This document shows positions 8,541 through 17,185 of a stretch of DNA of 64,000 bases, one piece after another. Position 1 is the stretch's first letter. The number at the start of each line of letters is the position of its first letter. This DNA is from a bacterium (GTDB lineage Bacteria > Armatimonadota > UBA5829). The stretch spans positions 213,268-277,267 of the forward strand of contig JAJFVF010000019.1 in the NCBI GenBank assembly GCA_021371935.1, in the 5' to 3' direction. Both the position numbers and the translations under genes were made by a program. Under the pieces are notes generated by a model, which did no database searches, was not told the DNA's origin, and saw only the letters and a list, made by a program, of their open reading frames with translations.

Positions 8541-11500
8541 CTAGTAGCAACTGATGATATGCTCGCCAGCCGACGATATAGTAAATGTTAGGTGTCCGCT
8601 GGTCCATGTAAACGAAAGAGAATTACCGTCCATTGTAGCCGTAGTCGGCTGGTTGGGACAATATATTGTCACGCTACAGCTTCCACCCGCATAGATCTTT
8701 GTTGTGTTTGGGTCATTTGCTGATGGTGTATGCTCCATCCTGGCTTGAAGCGATACGGATGCGGACGCACTCAATAACGAAGTGCCATTATCGACCACGG
8801 ACGTCGTCTCCCTTGCAAAATATGAAGGAGAATCACCACCCAGGTAACGTCTCCCGGCCATTGTCCCTGTAACACTCCAGCCTCGCGAGCTGGTACAACT
8901 ACCATTTACAGGCCACAAAACCGATAGGACTGATTGACTGGAAGAATTACGTATTACAACACCTTCCGCCTGACTATCCCCGCCATCATTTGTGTCATTC
9001 CACCTTTTCAGCGTCCAGCCAGTCGTCTGGTCATCAAAACGAAGACCGATCAAAGAACTGGCACTGTTTGCCGTCCTGCTGCGAGTCAGCATCCCACCAT
9101 ACTGGTATGGAGTTTTATCATTTACATTCGAATCACCATTCGGTTTGCTCGTTGGAACATAGTAGGATGCATCAATTGCACCGGACCAATTCGTATCATA
9201 TGACAGCTCGTCTACATACAACTCATGTGCCGCTGTAGCCGTAGTATAGGTCTGAGTATCAACATCTTTGCGCGGGTCGGTACTCCAACCTCCACTCTCA
9301 GTAGCCCAAGGATTTGTCGTTCGGTATACATCTTGGTTATATGTGTAAGTCGTATGGTAACCGTCATATGGATTTGAAGTATTATCCCACATGGTGCCGT
9401 ATTGATCAGGCACGCTCACCAATGAGTGAAGCAGGAGTTGGAACTCAGGACTATACTCTGATTCGGCACTCATTACATCGCGTATCATGAAAAAGTCACC
9501 CAACCCTACGCACTCTCTCGTCCATGCGCCTAGATGACTGGCAGTCGAATCATAACTTGGAGCCGGATTGCAGACAACGTCAAAATAAGCACCCGGATTT
9601 CCACTTTCTCCATTAGCCAAAACATGCGTAATGCTTCCCCAATACGCCGGGCCAGGCTGAGGCTCATTTTCAACACCAAACCACTCGTATCCTTCGCCAT
9701 ATTGTCCGACAGGTGCTTCACCACCATAATCGAGAAGCAACACGTTTTCGTCATCTGTCATTTTCTTATACGTGAAACCGTAATCGACAATATACGGCAC
9801 ACCATCTCGATGCAAAATGAAAGTGCCGGCATCAGGATGAGCATGGCTTATAAACGTCCGGCCACACTTGAGTGAGAAGTATGTTGCAGTATTATCCCAC
9901 GAAGAACGCCATGTAAAAATACCGCCACTATAGTCGACGCCACTGTGCAAATTGCTGTCGTGGCTGTAATTCCAGTTGGGCAATGTGCTCAAATCTACTG
10001 CAGAAACAGTAGCGTCATACCACAAATAGCGTAAAGGTGTTGTGTAAGTTGTCGGCTGAACCAAAGTAGTGGCGAGCCACTGTGCAATCGGATCATCTAG
10101 AACGCGGGCCAAAAGTGACATACTTCCTTTGGGGAGTATCCATGCATAGGGAGTGCTGTCACCAAACATTGCAAACCCCGAGCAATTATCACTTCCTCCC
10201 GGCAATACAGAGTACAACAACCAACGGCTCGTATTGCTAAACCATGGATCATCTGCAAAACCATTGCCTTCTCCTGCAATACGACGCATTTCTACCCAAC
10301 GATTCAGGTATTCCAGACCGTAGCAGCCATACCCAACTCCTTCAGGGTGGCTGCCATCTTCGCTGATTACCGAGATGATTCTGTCCCATGCCGCTTCGCA
10401 TTTGTCATCCCACTCAGTTCTGGTGGTCTCATCCATCTCATCTTCAAGCGCGTACGCCACACTAGCAAGACCCGAATGAACAATCCATATGTGATTGCAC
10501 AAACTGAATTCTGCACCATATTGATCGAACTGTCGCCAAAAGTCATTAAGGGCACGTTCAGAATATTGCAACAGGCAGCGCCTTACTTCTTGGCGTTCTG
10601 TCGAGGTCAGATCATCATAAAACCAATCATAAGTTATTGCAAGAGACTGCAGGAAAATCATTCCACATAGGTCACTGTTGTTGTTCGCCCACAGTTCGCC
10701 ATCATCATACCAGTTTTTATAGCGGAGCATTGTCCAGAAATACTCCCACATTTTTGTCTTGTATGTAGTTAGATCTGGATTAACCTTAACTGCTAAAGCC
10801 AACGCAAGTAATCTATCACCGTAACTGCGTATATCTGCGCCGCTTGCAGGTATCTCCACAGGATCGTTGCCGCAATAATTCACAATCTGATTGCAGCTGG
10901 ATATAAGATTGTTCCACATTGCTTCATGGGTCGTGGTTCGCCGAGCTTGTATGTTGGACAGATCAGATGAAGAGAAAAGAACATGTGGATGTGCATGTCC
11001 CTCCAGGACCTCTATCTCTTTTGATGCCACCAGCGTCTGACCATCATATACTTCCAAGGTCCAGGTTCCCCAGTCTTCGACTGATTGAACATCATAGGAT
11101 GCCTCATACCGCCCGTCATCTGTCGCGACAAGATTGATCGAAAGATCAGACAGGCTAGGGCGATTCCATATAGCTGTGATATTCATACTGGTTGGTGCAC
11201 ATATATCAATAGGAATACAATCGCCAGGTACAAATACAGTATCTGCTTTAGGCTGTATAATCGTAACACTCGTGGCTGAATCACCCACAGTCCAGCCTGG
11301 GTTCATTGATTCAAACAGTTCGACAATATCGTCTCGATCACCGAAAACCCACAAGTATCTATATGTGTTATCATCCTCAACATTGAAAGGAGCCGAGTTG
11401 AAAATCTCTATACCACTGTTGTCTCGTGTGCGCAGGTCTCCGGGCTTGAACATATACCATCCTGCAGCCTTACTTGTATCGCTGGAATTGTAGTCGACTA

Positions 11501-14225
11501 TCCAGTTCACGTTTGTATTGTATCTAAGTGCGATAGGGTCACTGCTATACTCATCTGATACCATGTAATCGAAGCCACATTCGCCGGTATTGAAGTATAG
11601 TATTTTAGGACCCCAGTTTGTGCTGGTTAGTTCGACATCGTCTGAAACAGTCATTACGAATTCACACCATGGCTGTCCTTTGATGAGCCTATAAGTCTCT
11701 TCCGCAGAATGCGACGGGAAACCAGTTGGACTGCTTGGTGTTACATTCGTAAAGGAAAATGATAGAGAGACCTGATTATCAGAGCTGTCAGATTGCCATG
11801 TTGGAACCACTAGGTCCTCAGCATTAACACTATTAGCAACCAATTCTCCACTTGTTGCCGTGTAGCTGTTGTAGAAGCCTTCCACAGGCGACCAGTAGTC
11901 TGACAATCGCTCAATTAGTGAGTATCCGGGTCTTCGACCATGCTTCAGCTCTCCAATAAAACCACTATACATCTCCCAACGAGAACGCTCGAGCCCTAGA
12001 ACATCCGACTCAAGCCTGAAATAGTCATCGCCGGTTGGTAATTCACGATCACGCTCGTCATATAATCCCCAATTGGGATTGCCCCAAGTATATGCTGTAG
12101 CGGTATTAGTCGCATTGTAGTACACAAGAAAACGCCTCTGAGAACCTGATGCAGTCGTACCGCTTGCTATAAAATGTACCTCGGCTACCTTGCCCGATGG
12201 CTGCGCCCAAATATCAGCACAACTTACTGACACTGCCGTACCTAAAGTTATTTCGTCTACTGCAACCGAAGTTGTATTCACATACATGCCATCAGGCGCA
12301 GATATGCGTACAAAAAGAGGCACATTATCACGCGAAAAGTCGCATGAATTAAGCGTCACTTCTCGACGGTAATCAAAACCACTATTGCTGGGGTTCCATG
12401 GAGTTATCGAATCCCGAACCAGTGCCGCATCATCAATATATGCCGACTCACCGGAAGCCGTATTCACCACTTTGATGAAAACAGTTGCAGCATTTGTCAG
12501 AGCATTAGTGGTAACGGAAATTTGTGTCCAATCGGTGCTTGAAGAGGCAGCACTCCATACAGTGCTGGTCGATGCAGGATCGGTGCAACCGTACGGGTTA
12601 ATGCCAACGTAAGTGCTGACATCACCACTGCTACTTTTTACCCAGACAGATGCAGTATAGTTTTGTCCTGTCGTGAGATTGTTGATCGCTTGATAAACCC
12701 CAGCACAACAGATCGACCCGACACATTGGCTATAATTTGCCGAAACATAGTTCGTGTTGTCACTACTAAACGTCGGCGTGCCGGATACCGTGAAAGTATT
12801 CCAGTGATCCGCCAATCCATTACTGAAGTTTTCCTCGAAATTGCCGTTTTGCAAGCCGGCGGCAGCAATTATGCCATCACTGGTCCCTACACTGCTTACC
12901 AGCCCCTGACCATTGGTCGCCTTCACCGATACGTAATACGTCGGACCAACCACAAGCGATAGTCCGGTGTGAGTGACTTGCGTAGCAGTTGCCGGGCTTG
13001 GAGCAGTCCAGCCAGCAATGTCTGTTCCGCCTACAGTTGTTCCGATTGCATACTGATACTCGGTTATACCAGACTCGGAATCTGTGGATACCCAACTGGC
13101 ATGTATTTGGCTCAAGCACGCAGTCATCTGACCGTCATCTGTCACGACAGGTGTGCTGGGTGCCGTGGTATCGGCATACTCATCGGCTCCTATGTCGACC
13201 TTGTCTCCGCCGGATACCATATCCACCAGCCTCAGTTCGCCGTCAATATCGACCCAACCTGTTTCGACTTCATCGTCTTCACCCGCATCAATGCAGGAAG
13301 AGTTTGAGGTGATGTGATAATCATCATTTTCCTCATCAACGAAGAGCGGATTTGAGGAGATGTTTCCGTCGTTCCCGGTTGGGTCTGTGATTCCGTAGTA
13401 GTTGGCAGTTGTGTTGCCATATACGCAGTTGTGACTGATTGTTGGAGTAGTGTCTGGATCATTATAGTACAAGCCGTATTCGTTGAGTGCAATAATGTTG
13501 TTGCATATGGTTGCTGGAAATGATGTCTCGGCAATATCGTAACATTCAATTCCATTGCCACATCCGACTATTGTGTTGTTTGTAATTACCGAACCCTGAT
13601 CCCACTCAAGAAAGACGCCACGCCACTCTGCCCCAACAATCAAATTGTCAAAAGCCCTTATGCTAGACCATTCACAGTATAGTGTGTCGTAGCCTCCTAT
13701 GAAAGTGTTGTTTGAAACGATGGCCGAGGAAAAACAGAAGTAGATATGTACACACCAGTATTGTGACTGCCATGGATTTGAGAATGTGTTATTGGCTATT
13801 GTTGGTGAACTCTCATAAGCCCAAAGTTCGAAGTTCTGAATCTTGAATCCGTCCAGAATCGGGTCGGGCGACGTATAATAATCGCAGTATATGCCACTCC
13901 CGTCTATGATCGTCTCGTTAGTCTCCCAATCTCTATCTGAAAAGGAGGTGTCATTTTCATCGAATCCACCGTACAAGCCTATCCCAGATTTCAAGTCTAT
14001 GTCTTCTTCATTGTCGTATGTTCCGGCGGCCACCCATATCTGGTCGCCACTGGAAGCGGCTGTGACCGCTGCCTGGATGGTCGCTTTTGCGAGAGCCCAG
14101 GTGGAACCGTCGTAGTTGTCATTGCCGTCTGTCTTTACACGGATTACTGCCGCCTGTGCGGGCAGCGCCCAAATCATCAGAAAACAAATTGCCAGTACTA
14201 CCAGATTACGAGACTTGCCTTGCAT
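8541..14225 (-). CDS. giant secreted multidomain polysaccharide lyase (heparinase II/III-like)
   Basis: 1894 residues from ATG 14225, which has AAGGAGG just upstream; the longer frame to 14330 lacks such a site. A signal peptide (LVVLAICFLMIWALPAQA) is followed by a parallel beta-helix of about 330 residues ending GADEYAD, and a fibronectin-like domain. A carbohydrate-binding jelly-roll segment (NGNFEENFSNGLADHW...YIDDAAL) and a DUF2341-type domain (FDYRREVTLN...) come next. An alpha/alpha toroid (SGLASVAYALEDE) and a C-terminal beta-sandwich with GRTFISHAHPDAGTFILHRDG, as in heparinase II/III-type lyases, complete it. It probably cleaves uronic-acid-containing polysaccharide outside the cell. 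The substrate cannot be told. No sugar-uptake genes adjoin it. Confidence 0.8.
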   Translation of the reverse strand: MQGKSRNLVVLAICFLMIWALPAQAAVIRVKTDGNDNYDGSTWALAKATIQAAVTAASSGDQIWVAAGTYDNEEDIDLKSGIGLYGGFDENDTSFSDRDWETNETIIDGSGIYCDYYTSPDPILDGFKIQNFELWAYESSPTIANNTFSNPWQSQYWCVHIYFCFSSAIVSNNTFIGGYDTLYCEWSSIRAFDNLIVGAEWRGVFLEWDQGSVITNNTIVGCGNGIECYDIAETSFPATICNNIIALNEYGLYYNDPDTTPTISHNCVYGNTTANYYGITDPTGNDGNISSNPLFVDEENDDYHITSNSSCIDAGEDDEVETGWVDIDGELRLVDMVSGGDKVDIGADEYADTTAPSTPVVTDDGQMTACLSQIHASWVSTDSESGITEYQYAIGTTVGGTDIAGWTAPSPATATQVTHTGLSLVVGPTYYVSVKATNGQGLVSSVGTSDGIIAAAGLQNGNFEENFSNGLADHWNTFTVSGTPTFSSDNTNYVSANYSQCVGSICCAGVYQAINNLTTGQNYTASVWVKSSSGDVSTYVGINPYGCTDPASTSTVWSAASSSTDWTQISVTTNALTNAATVFIKVVNTASGESAYIDDAALVRDSITPWNPSNSGFDYRREVTLNSCDFSRDNVPLFVRISAPDGMYVNTTSVAVDEITLGTAVSVSCADIWAQPSGKVAEVHFIASGTTASGSQRRFLVYYNATNTATAYTWGNPNWGLYDERDRELPTGDDYFRLESDVLGLERSRWEMYSGFIGELKHGRRPGYSLIERLSDYWSPVEGFYNSYTATSGELVANSVNAEDLVVPTWQSDSSDNQVSLSFSFTNVTPSSPTGFPSHSAEETYRLIKGQPWCEFVMTVSDDVELTSTNWGPKILYFNTGECGFDYMVSDEYSSDPIALRYNTNVNWIVDYNSSDTSKAAGWYMFKPGDLRTRDNSGIEIFNSAPFNVEDDNTYRYLWVFGDRDDIVELFESMNPGWTVGDSATSVTIIQPKADTVFVPGDCIPIDICAPTSMNITAIWNRPSLSDLSINLVATDDGRYEASYDVQSVEDWGTWTLEVYDGQTLVASKEIEVLEGHAHPHVLFSSSDLSNIQARRTTTHEAMWNNLISSCNQIVNYCGNDPVEIPASGADIRSYGDRLLALALAVKVNPDLTTYKTKMWEYFWTMLRYKNWYDDGELWANNNSDLCGMIFLQSLAITYDWFYDDLTSTERQEVRRCLLQYSERALNDFWRQFDQYGAEFSLCNHIWIVHSGLASVAYALEDEMDETTRTEWDDKCEAAWDRIISVISEDGSHPEGVGYGCYGLEYLNRWVEMRRIAGEGNGFADDPWFSNTSRWLLYSVLPGGSDNCSGFAMFGDSTPYAWILPKGSMSLLARVLDDPIAQWLATTLVQPTTYTTPLRYLWYDATVSAVDLSTLPNWNYSHDSNLHSGVDYSGGIFTWRSSWDNTATYFSLKCGRTFISHAHPDAGTFILHRDGVPYIVDYGFTYKKMTDDENVLLLDYGGEAPVGQYGEGYEWFGVENEPQPGPAYWGSITHVLANGESGNPGAYFDVVCNPAPSYDSTASHLGAWTRECVGLGDFFMIRDVMSAESEYSPEFQLLLHSLVSVPDQYGTMWDNTSNPYDGYHTTYTYNQDVYRTTNPWATESGGWSTDPRKDVDTQTYTTATAAHELYVDELSYDTNWSGAIDASYYVPTSKPNGDSNVNDKTPYQYGGMLTRSRTANSASSLIGLRFDDQTTGWTLKRWNDTNDGGDSQAEGVVIRNSSSQSVLSVLWPVNGSCTSSRGWSVTGTMAGRRYLGGDSPSYFARETTSVVDNGTSLLSASASVSLQARMEHTPSANDPNTTKIYAGGSCSVTIYCPNQPTTATMDGNSLSFTWTSGHLTFTISSAGEHIISCY

Positions 14226-14469
14226 GAATTGCCTCCTTAGTAGCTGATCATGACTGTGATGCTCACACGGGCGCGGTATTCCCGACTGCATTACCACCTC
14301 CATTTGTGCGCAGCAAGCATCATTATACATAGTCTTATTGAAAACTAGCTCATGAATAAGATATTGTCAACGATATAATGATGAATTGTTTAACTGCTGG
14401 GGGACATAATGTGCGCAAGACGTGAATGATATTTTGACAATTGCAGAGAATAACCACGTGAGGCTATCG

Positions 14470-14688
14470 TCAGGAGCGCTTTGCTACCACAAGGCTCCGC
14501 CAGGAGAAATCAGAGGCTATAGAGGTTCTACTGACGCCTAGCATTTCTGCCACATTATCTTGTCTCAAACCGAGGTCAAGACGGCGCTTCTTTATCATTT
14601 CTCCAAACGTCTTCACTTTTGTAGGATAACCCTCTAGAACAGGTTTTTGAGCGCGAAGCACTATATTGCAAAATGGCAACGCAACCAC
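14470..14688 (-). pseudogene. truncated XRE-type helix-turn-helix regulator
   Basis: The middle of this 72-residue frame (PTKVKTFGEMIKKRRLDLGLRQDNVAEMLGVSRTSI) is a clear XRE/Cro helix-turn-helix of the variety that usually ends a longer protein. It breaks off right after the recognition helix, and the last residues (SDFSWRSLVVAKRS) are unrelated. The usual N-terminal part is also poorly matched. A remnant seems likelier than a functional mini-regulator. Confidence 0.55.
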
Positions 14689-14741
14689 CCCTACGGGGAC
14701 TAAAACTGCAACTTGATTCGCATAATGCGTGAAAAATAATC

Positions 14742-14765
14742 AATATAAAGTACTACTTCTAAAAT
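14742..14765. repeat. heptanucleotide array at a stop codon
   Basis: Degenerate 7-base periodicity (read on the minus strand AATTTTA GAAGTAG TACTTTA TATTGAT) that contains the TAG of the gene at 14759. It closely resembles the array at 20020-20047. Confidence 0.55.
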
Positions 14766-15568
14766 TGAAGGCTTTCATTTATGGACTGTTCGAGCGTGTC
14801 AACGGCGGTGTGCAGCCCGACAAGTTCGACTTTCAGGTCTTCATTCGCCGAGACCCACTCTTTGATGTCGGTGGACTTGATTCGCACGAGCCTGGCTCTC
14901 AGCCCAGCGAATGAACATTCGATGCTCTCTAGTTGACCCATAATCCGCACTCCTGCCTGCTCTATCGCTCGATAGTCGTCGAGTTCACGACGTTTTGCGC
15001 CCAGTGCTATTTCGATTTCGGAATGCCGTGCATGATCGGTCTCGGATTCGAGACGGTGTTGCAGGTCAGTAATGCGCGATTCTATACTGGTCGGGTCAGT
15101 CTTATTTAGGAAACGTTGAAGCTCGCGTTTTTGCTGGGCAAGAGAGAGTGCCCGGTCGACTATGTCTTCTGTCTGAACGAGAGTGTCCGCAAGACCTGCG
15201 GCGGTCTCATCGATAGGCGAGCTTGCTATGTCATCGGCGATTTCATTCTGGAGCCTGACTATCGTTTTCATACGCACACGGCTCTCGATATCAAGCTCCT
15301 CGATCCTGAACACACGGCTCTCTGCCTCATGGGCATGTCGCCTGTTGGTGTCTTCTCGGATTGCGGCTCGGATAAAATCGCTGTCCTGGAGCTTGGATAG
15401 TACAAAGAAGAACACTCCGGTTATCGAAAGTCCAAAAATAAACAGACCCGGCAAATTGTGCATCATGAGCGCAAAGAGCGCGCCCACACTCAATAAGATG
15501 ACCGATAACGGCATCTTCAGCGCCCGCTTGATTACCAAAGAAAGATTATGCCGATGAGAAAAAGGCAT
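14759..15568 (-). CDS. membrane-anchored coiled-coil protein, partner of PspA
   Basis: 269 residues. Two adjacent hydrophobic segments near the N-terminus (about residues 19-36 and 38-60) form a membrane hairpin. The rest is charged, heptad-rich helix (for example ESRITDLQHRLESETDHARHSEIEIALGAKRRELDDYRAIEQ). It starts one base after the PspA stop on the same strand, so the two are almost certainly co-transcribed. No family is recognised. A role in stress response or membrane maintenance with PspA is inferred from operon structure only. Its stop codon lies in a heptanucleotide array (14742-14765). Confidence 0.6.
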   Translation of the reverse strand: MPFSHRHNLSLVIKRALKMPLSVILLSVGALFALMMHNLPGLFIFGLSITGVFFFVLSKLQDSDFIRAAIREDTNRRHAHEAESRVFRIEELDIESRVRMKTIVRLQNEIADDIASSPIDETAAGLADTLVQTEDIVDRALSLAQQKRELQRFLNKTDPTSIESRITDLQHRLESETDHARHSEIEIALGAKRRELDDYRAIEQAGVRIMGQLESIECSFAGLRARLVRIKSTDIKEWVSANEDLKVELVGLHTAVDTLEQSINESLQF

Positions 15569-16396
15569 TTACTCCTGCTTTTGTTCCGGCTGCTCCTCTT
15601 GCGAAGGTGTCTGCTCGGATGTTTCGGCTGGAGCTGTCCCCAGCTTTGACTCAAGCTCGGCCAGTTGGCGCTCGACATCACTCTCAGTAACCTGACCAGC
15701 TTGGACTGTCTGCTGAGCCTCGACTTCGGCTTTTGGAGCTGCCATTTTCTGTTCGAGTTCTTCGAGCGCTTTCTCGGCCTGGGCATCGATTGCATCATCC
15801 TGCAGACCTGCAATCTTGGCCTGAATGCTGGCCTGGGCTAGTTCGGCTCGCGCTGCGGCTTCGGACTGCGCCGTGCGAATCTTTTCACCCGCGCGTTCCC
15901 ATGCGGAGGACTCTGCCTCGAATGTCAGGCCGTTGAGAGCCTTGTCGATCTCGATCTGTATCTGAGCCTGTTTCCACTGAGCCTTTTTTGCGAGTGCCTC
16001 GGCTGTGCGCTGGCGGACTGTCTCTTCCTGTCTGCGGATCGCGACTTTTATCGCCTCCGACGCCTCGACAGCCTGGTCATAACTCGTGCGTGTGGATACG
16101 ATTGTCTCCTCGAACGTCATCTTCTCTCGAAGAACGCGCCGTGCCAGATCGCGATCGCCACGCTTGACGGCCATCTCTGCCTGCGCTTCAAGCTGGGCGA
16201 CACGCTTTTCCTGTTCATCCAAAAGCGTCTTGAGATTGTTTTTCTGGGTGATTGCAGTGACGGCACGCTGGCGGTTGGCCGCGAGGTTTTCACGCATCTC
16301 ACGAGCCGCTTCCTGAAGCAGAATCTCCGGGTTCTCCAACTCGTCCAGCTTTCCCAGGAATAAGGCCTTGAGGTAGCGCCACAGTCTTGTGAACAT
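15569..16396 (-). CDS. pspA: PspA/IM30 (Vipp1) family membrane-maintenance protein
   Basis: 275 residues starting at ATG 16396 (MFTRLWRYLKALFLGKLDELENP). A GGGAGG lies six bases upstream of this ATG, whereas the ATG at 16402 is too close to it. The N-terminal amphipathic helix and the long alpha-helical hairpin (MRENLAANRQRAVTAITQKNNLKTLLDEQEKRV...) are typical of the PspA/ESCRT-III superfamily. The C-terminus is an extended acidic Glu/Gln/Pro-rich tail (TSEQTPSQEEQPEQKQE), longer than usual. Family members polymerise on membranes to repair damage. No PspF-like regulator is nearby. Confidence 0.88.
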   Translation of the reverse strand: MFTRLWRYLKALFLGKLDELENPEILLQEAAREMRENLAANRQRAVTAITQKNNLKTLLDEQEKRVAQLEAQAEMAVKRGDRDLARRVLREKMTFEETIVSTRTSYDQAVEASEAIKVAIRRQEETVRQRTAEALAKKAQWKQAQIQIEIDKALNGLTFEAESSAWERAGEKIRTAQSEAAARAELAQASIQAKIAGLQDDAIDAQAEKALEELEQKMAAPKAEVEAQQTVQAGQVTESDVERQLAELESKLGTAPAETSEQTPSQEEQPEQKQE

Positions 16397-16457
16397 AAGC
16401 ATCCTCCCTGCGCATCGACGCGCATGTGTAGTAGAATCATTCCCACTAATTCAAAGA

Positions 16458-16497
16458 TTCGATATCGAACGCAATATCCCTGCTTACATGCTATAAT
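16458..16497 (+). promoter_or_regulatory. palindrome plus -10 element upstream of PEP-CTERM gene
   Basis: A perfect 12-bp palindrome TTCGATATCGAA (16458-16469) is followed by TATAAT at 16492-16497, about 38 bases before the ATG at 16536. No good -35 is seen, so an activator bound at the palindrome is possible but unproven. Confidence 0.3.
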
Positions 16498-16535
16498 ACA
16501 AAAAGATACTATTTATAAATGAGAGAGACGAAACT

Positions 16536-17165
16536 ATGATGAATAGACGCAAGACTGCTGCTATTATAATTACCTTGTGCCTTTTGTCGATCGGGATTCC
16601 GGGCTGGGCATGGCTGTTTGATGGTGGATCGTATGTGGGAAATGGTCCATCTCTGAATGACGGCACTACGCTGTATTGGGCTGCCGCGCCGTTTGTGCTC
16701 GATTCGGACTCGTATGCAAATAACTTCGGTACGGCTCTCTCTCGCAGTGTGCAGGATACAAGTTTTACAGTATATCTGACGCCGTCTCTTGTTGATATTT
16801 CAACATCCGCGCTGGCACAATGGACAATATTTCCGACCGGTCCCGTGATGCAGTATTACTATGTTCAACCCGAGAACCCTATATTGTTGACCGGCGGCAC
16901 ACCGTATTTTTTGGTTGTGATGCCGAGTGATGCCGACAGTTACGGCGGGATATCTTATTCATACTCGGGTTATTACGGGTTTCTGTCGGGCGATCAGGGT
17001 GAAACATGGTATAAGCAGGCGCTGCCTTTCAGCTTACGTGTGGATGGGACCTTGGTGCCTGAGCCGGGTGGATTAAGCATACTCGTAATTGGCGTAATAG
17101 TAATATTATTACGACTTGGCTCGGCAGGAGGGACGCCCTCCCGACTCACAACTCACAACTCGTAA
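16536..17165 (+). CDS. exported PEP-CTERM protein
   Basis: 209 residues. An N-terminal signal peptide (KTAAIIITLCLLSIGIPGWAW) is followed by a small beta-rich domain of about 140 residues resembling choice-of-anchor domains. The C-terminal sorting signal is VPEPGG followed by a hydrophobic helix (LSILVIGVIVILLR). PEP-CTERM tails are cut and processed by exosortase. The final 17 residues are unusual because they are encoded by an intruding GC-rich repeat (17118-17143) and a heptanucleotide array that supplies the stop codon. A normal tail would have ended near the LLR. No exosortase is in the window. Confidence 0.75.
   Translation: MMNRRKTAAIIITLCLLSIGIPGWAWLFDGGSYVGNGPSLNDGTTLYWAAAPFVLDSDSYANNFGTALSRSVQDTSFTVYLTPSLVDISTSALAQWTIFPTGPVMQYYYVQPENPILLTGGTPYFLVVMPSDADSYGGISYSYSGYYGFLSGDQGETWYKQALPFSLRVDGTLVPEPGGLSILVIGVIVILLRLGSAGGTPSRLTTHNS
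17118..17143 (-). repeat. GC-rich dispersed repeat, copy 1
   Basis: Starts GGCTCGGCAGGAG and ends GCCCTCCCG; member of a seven-copy family (also 19788, 22809, 31174, 34876, 52662, 52702). It lies inside the coding end of the PEP-CTERM gene. Confidence 0.75.
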
Positions 17166-17183
17166 CCCATTAACTCATAACTC
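17144..17183. repeat. heptanucleotide array between two stop codons
   Basis: ACTCACA ACTCACA ACTCGTA ACCCATT, then ACTCATA ACTC after one extra base. It contains the stop of the gene at 16536 and ends two bases before the stop of the converging gene at 17186. Confidence 0.75.
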
Positions 17184-17185
17184 TA

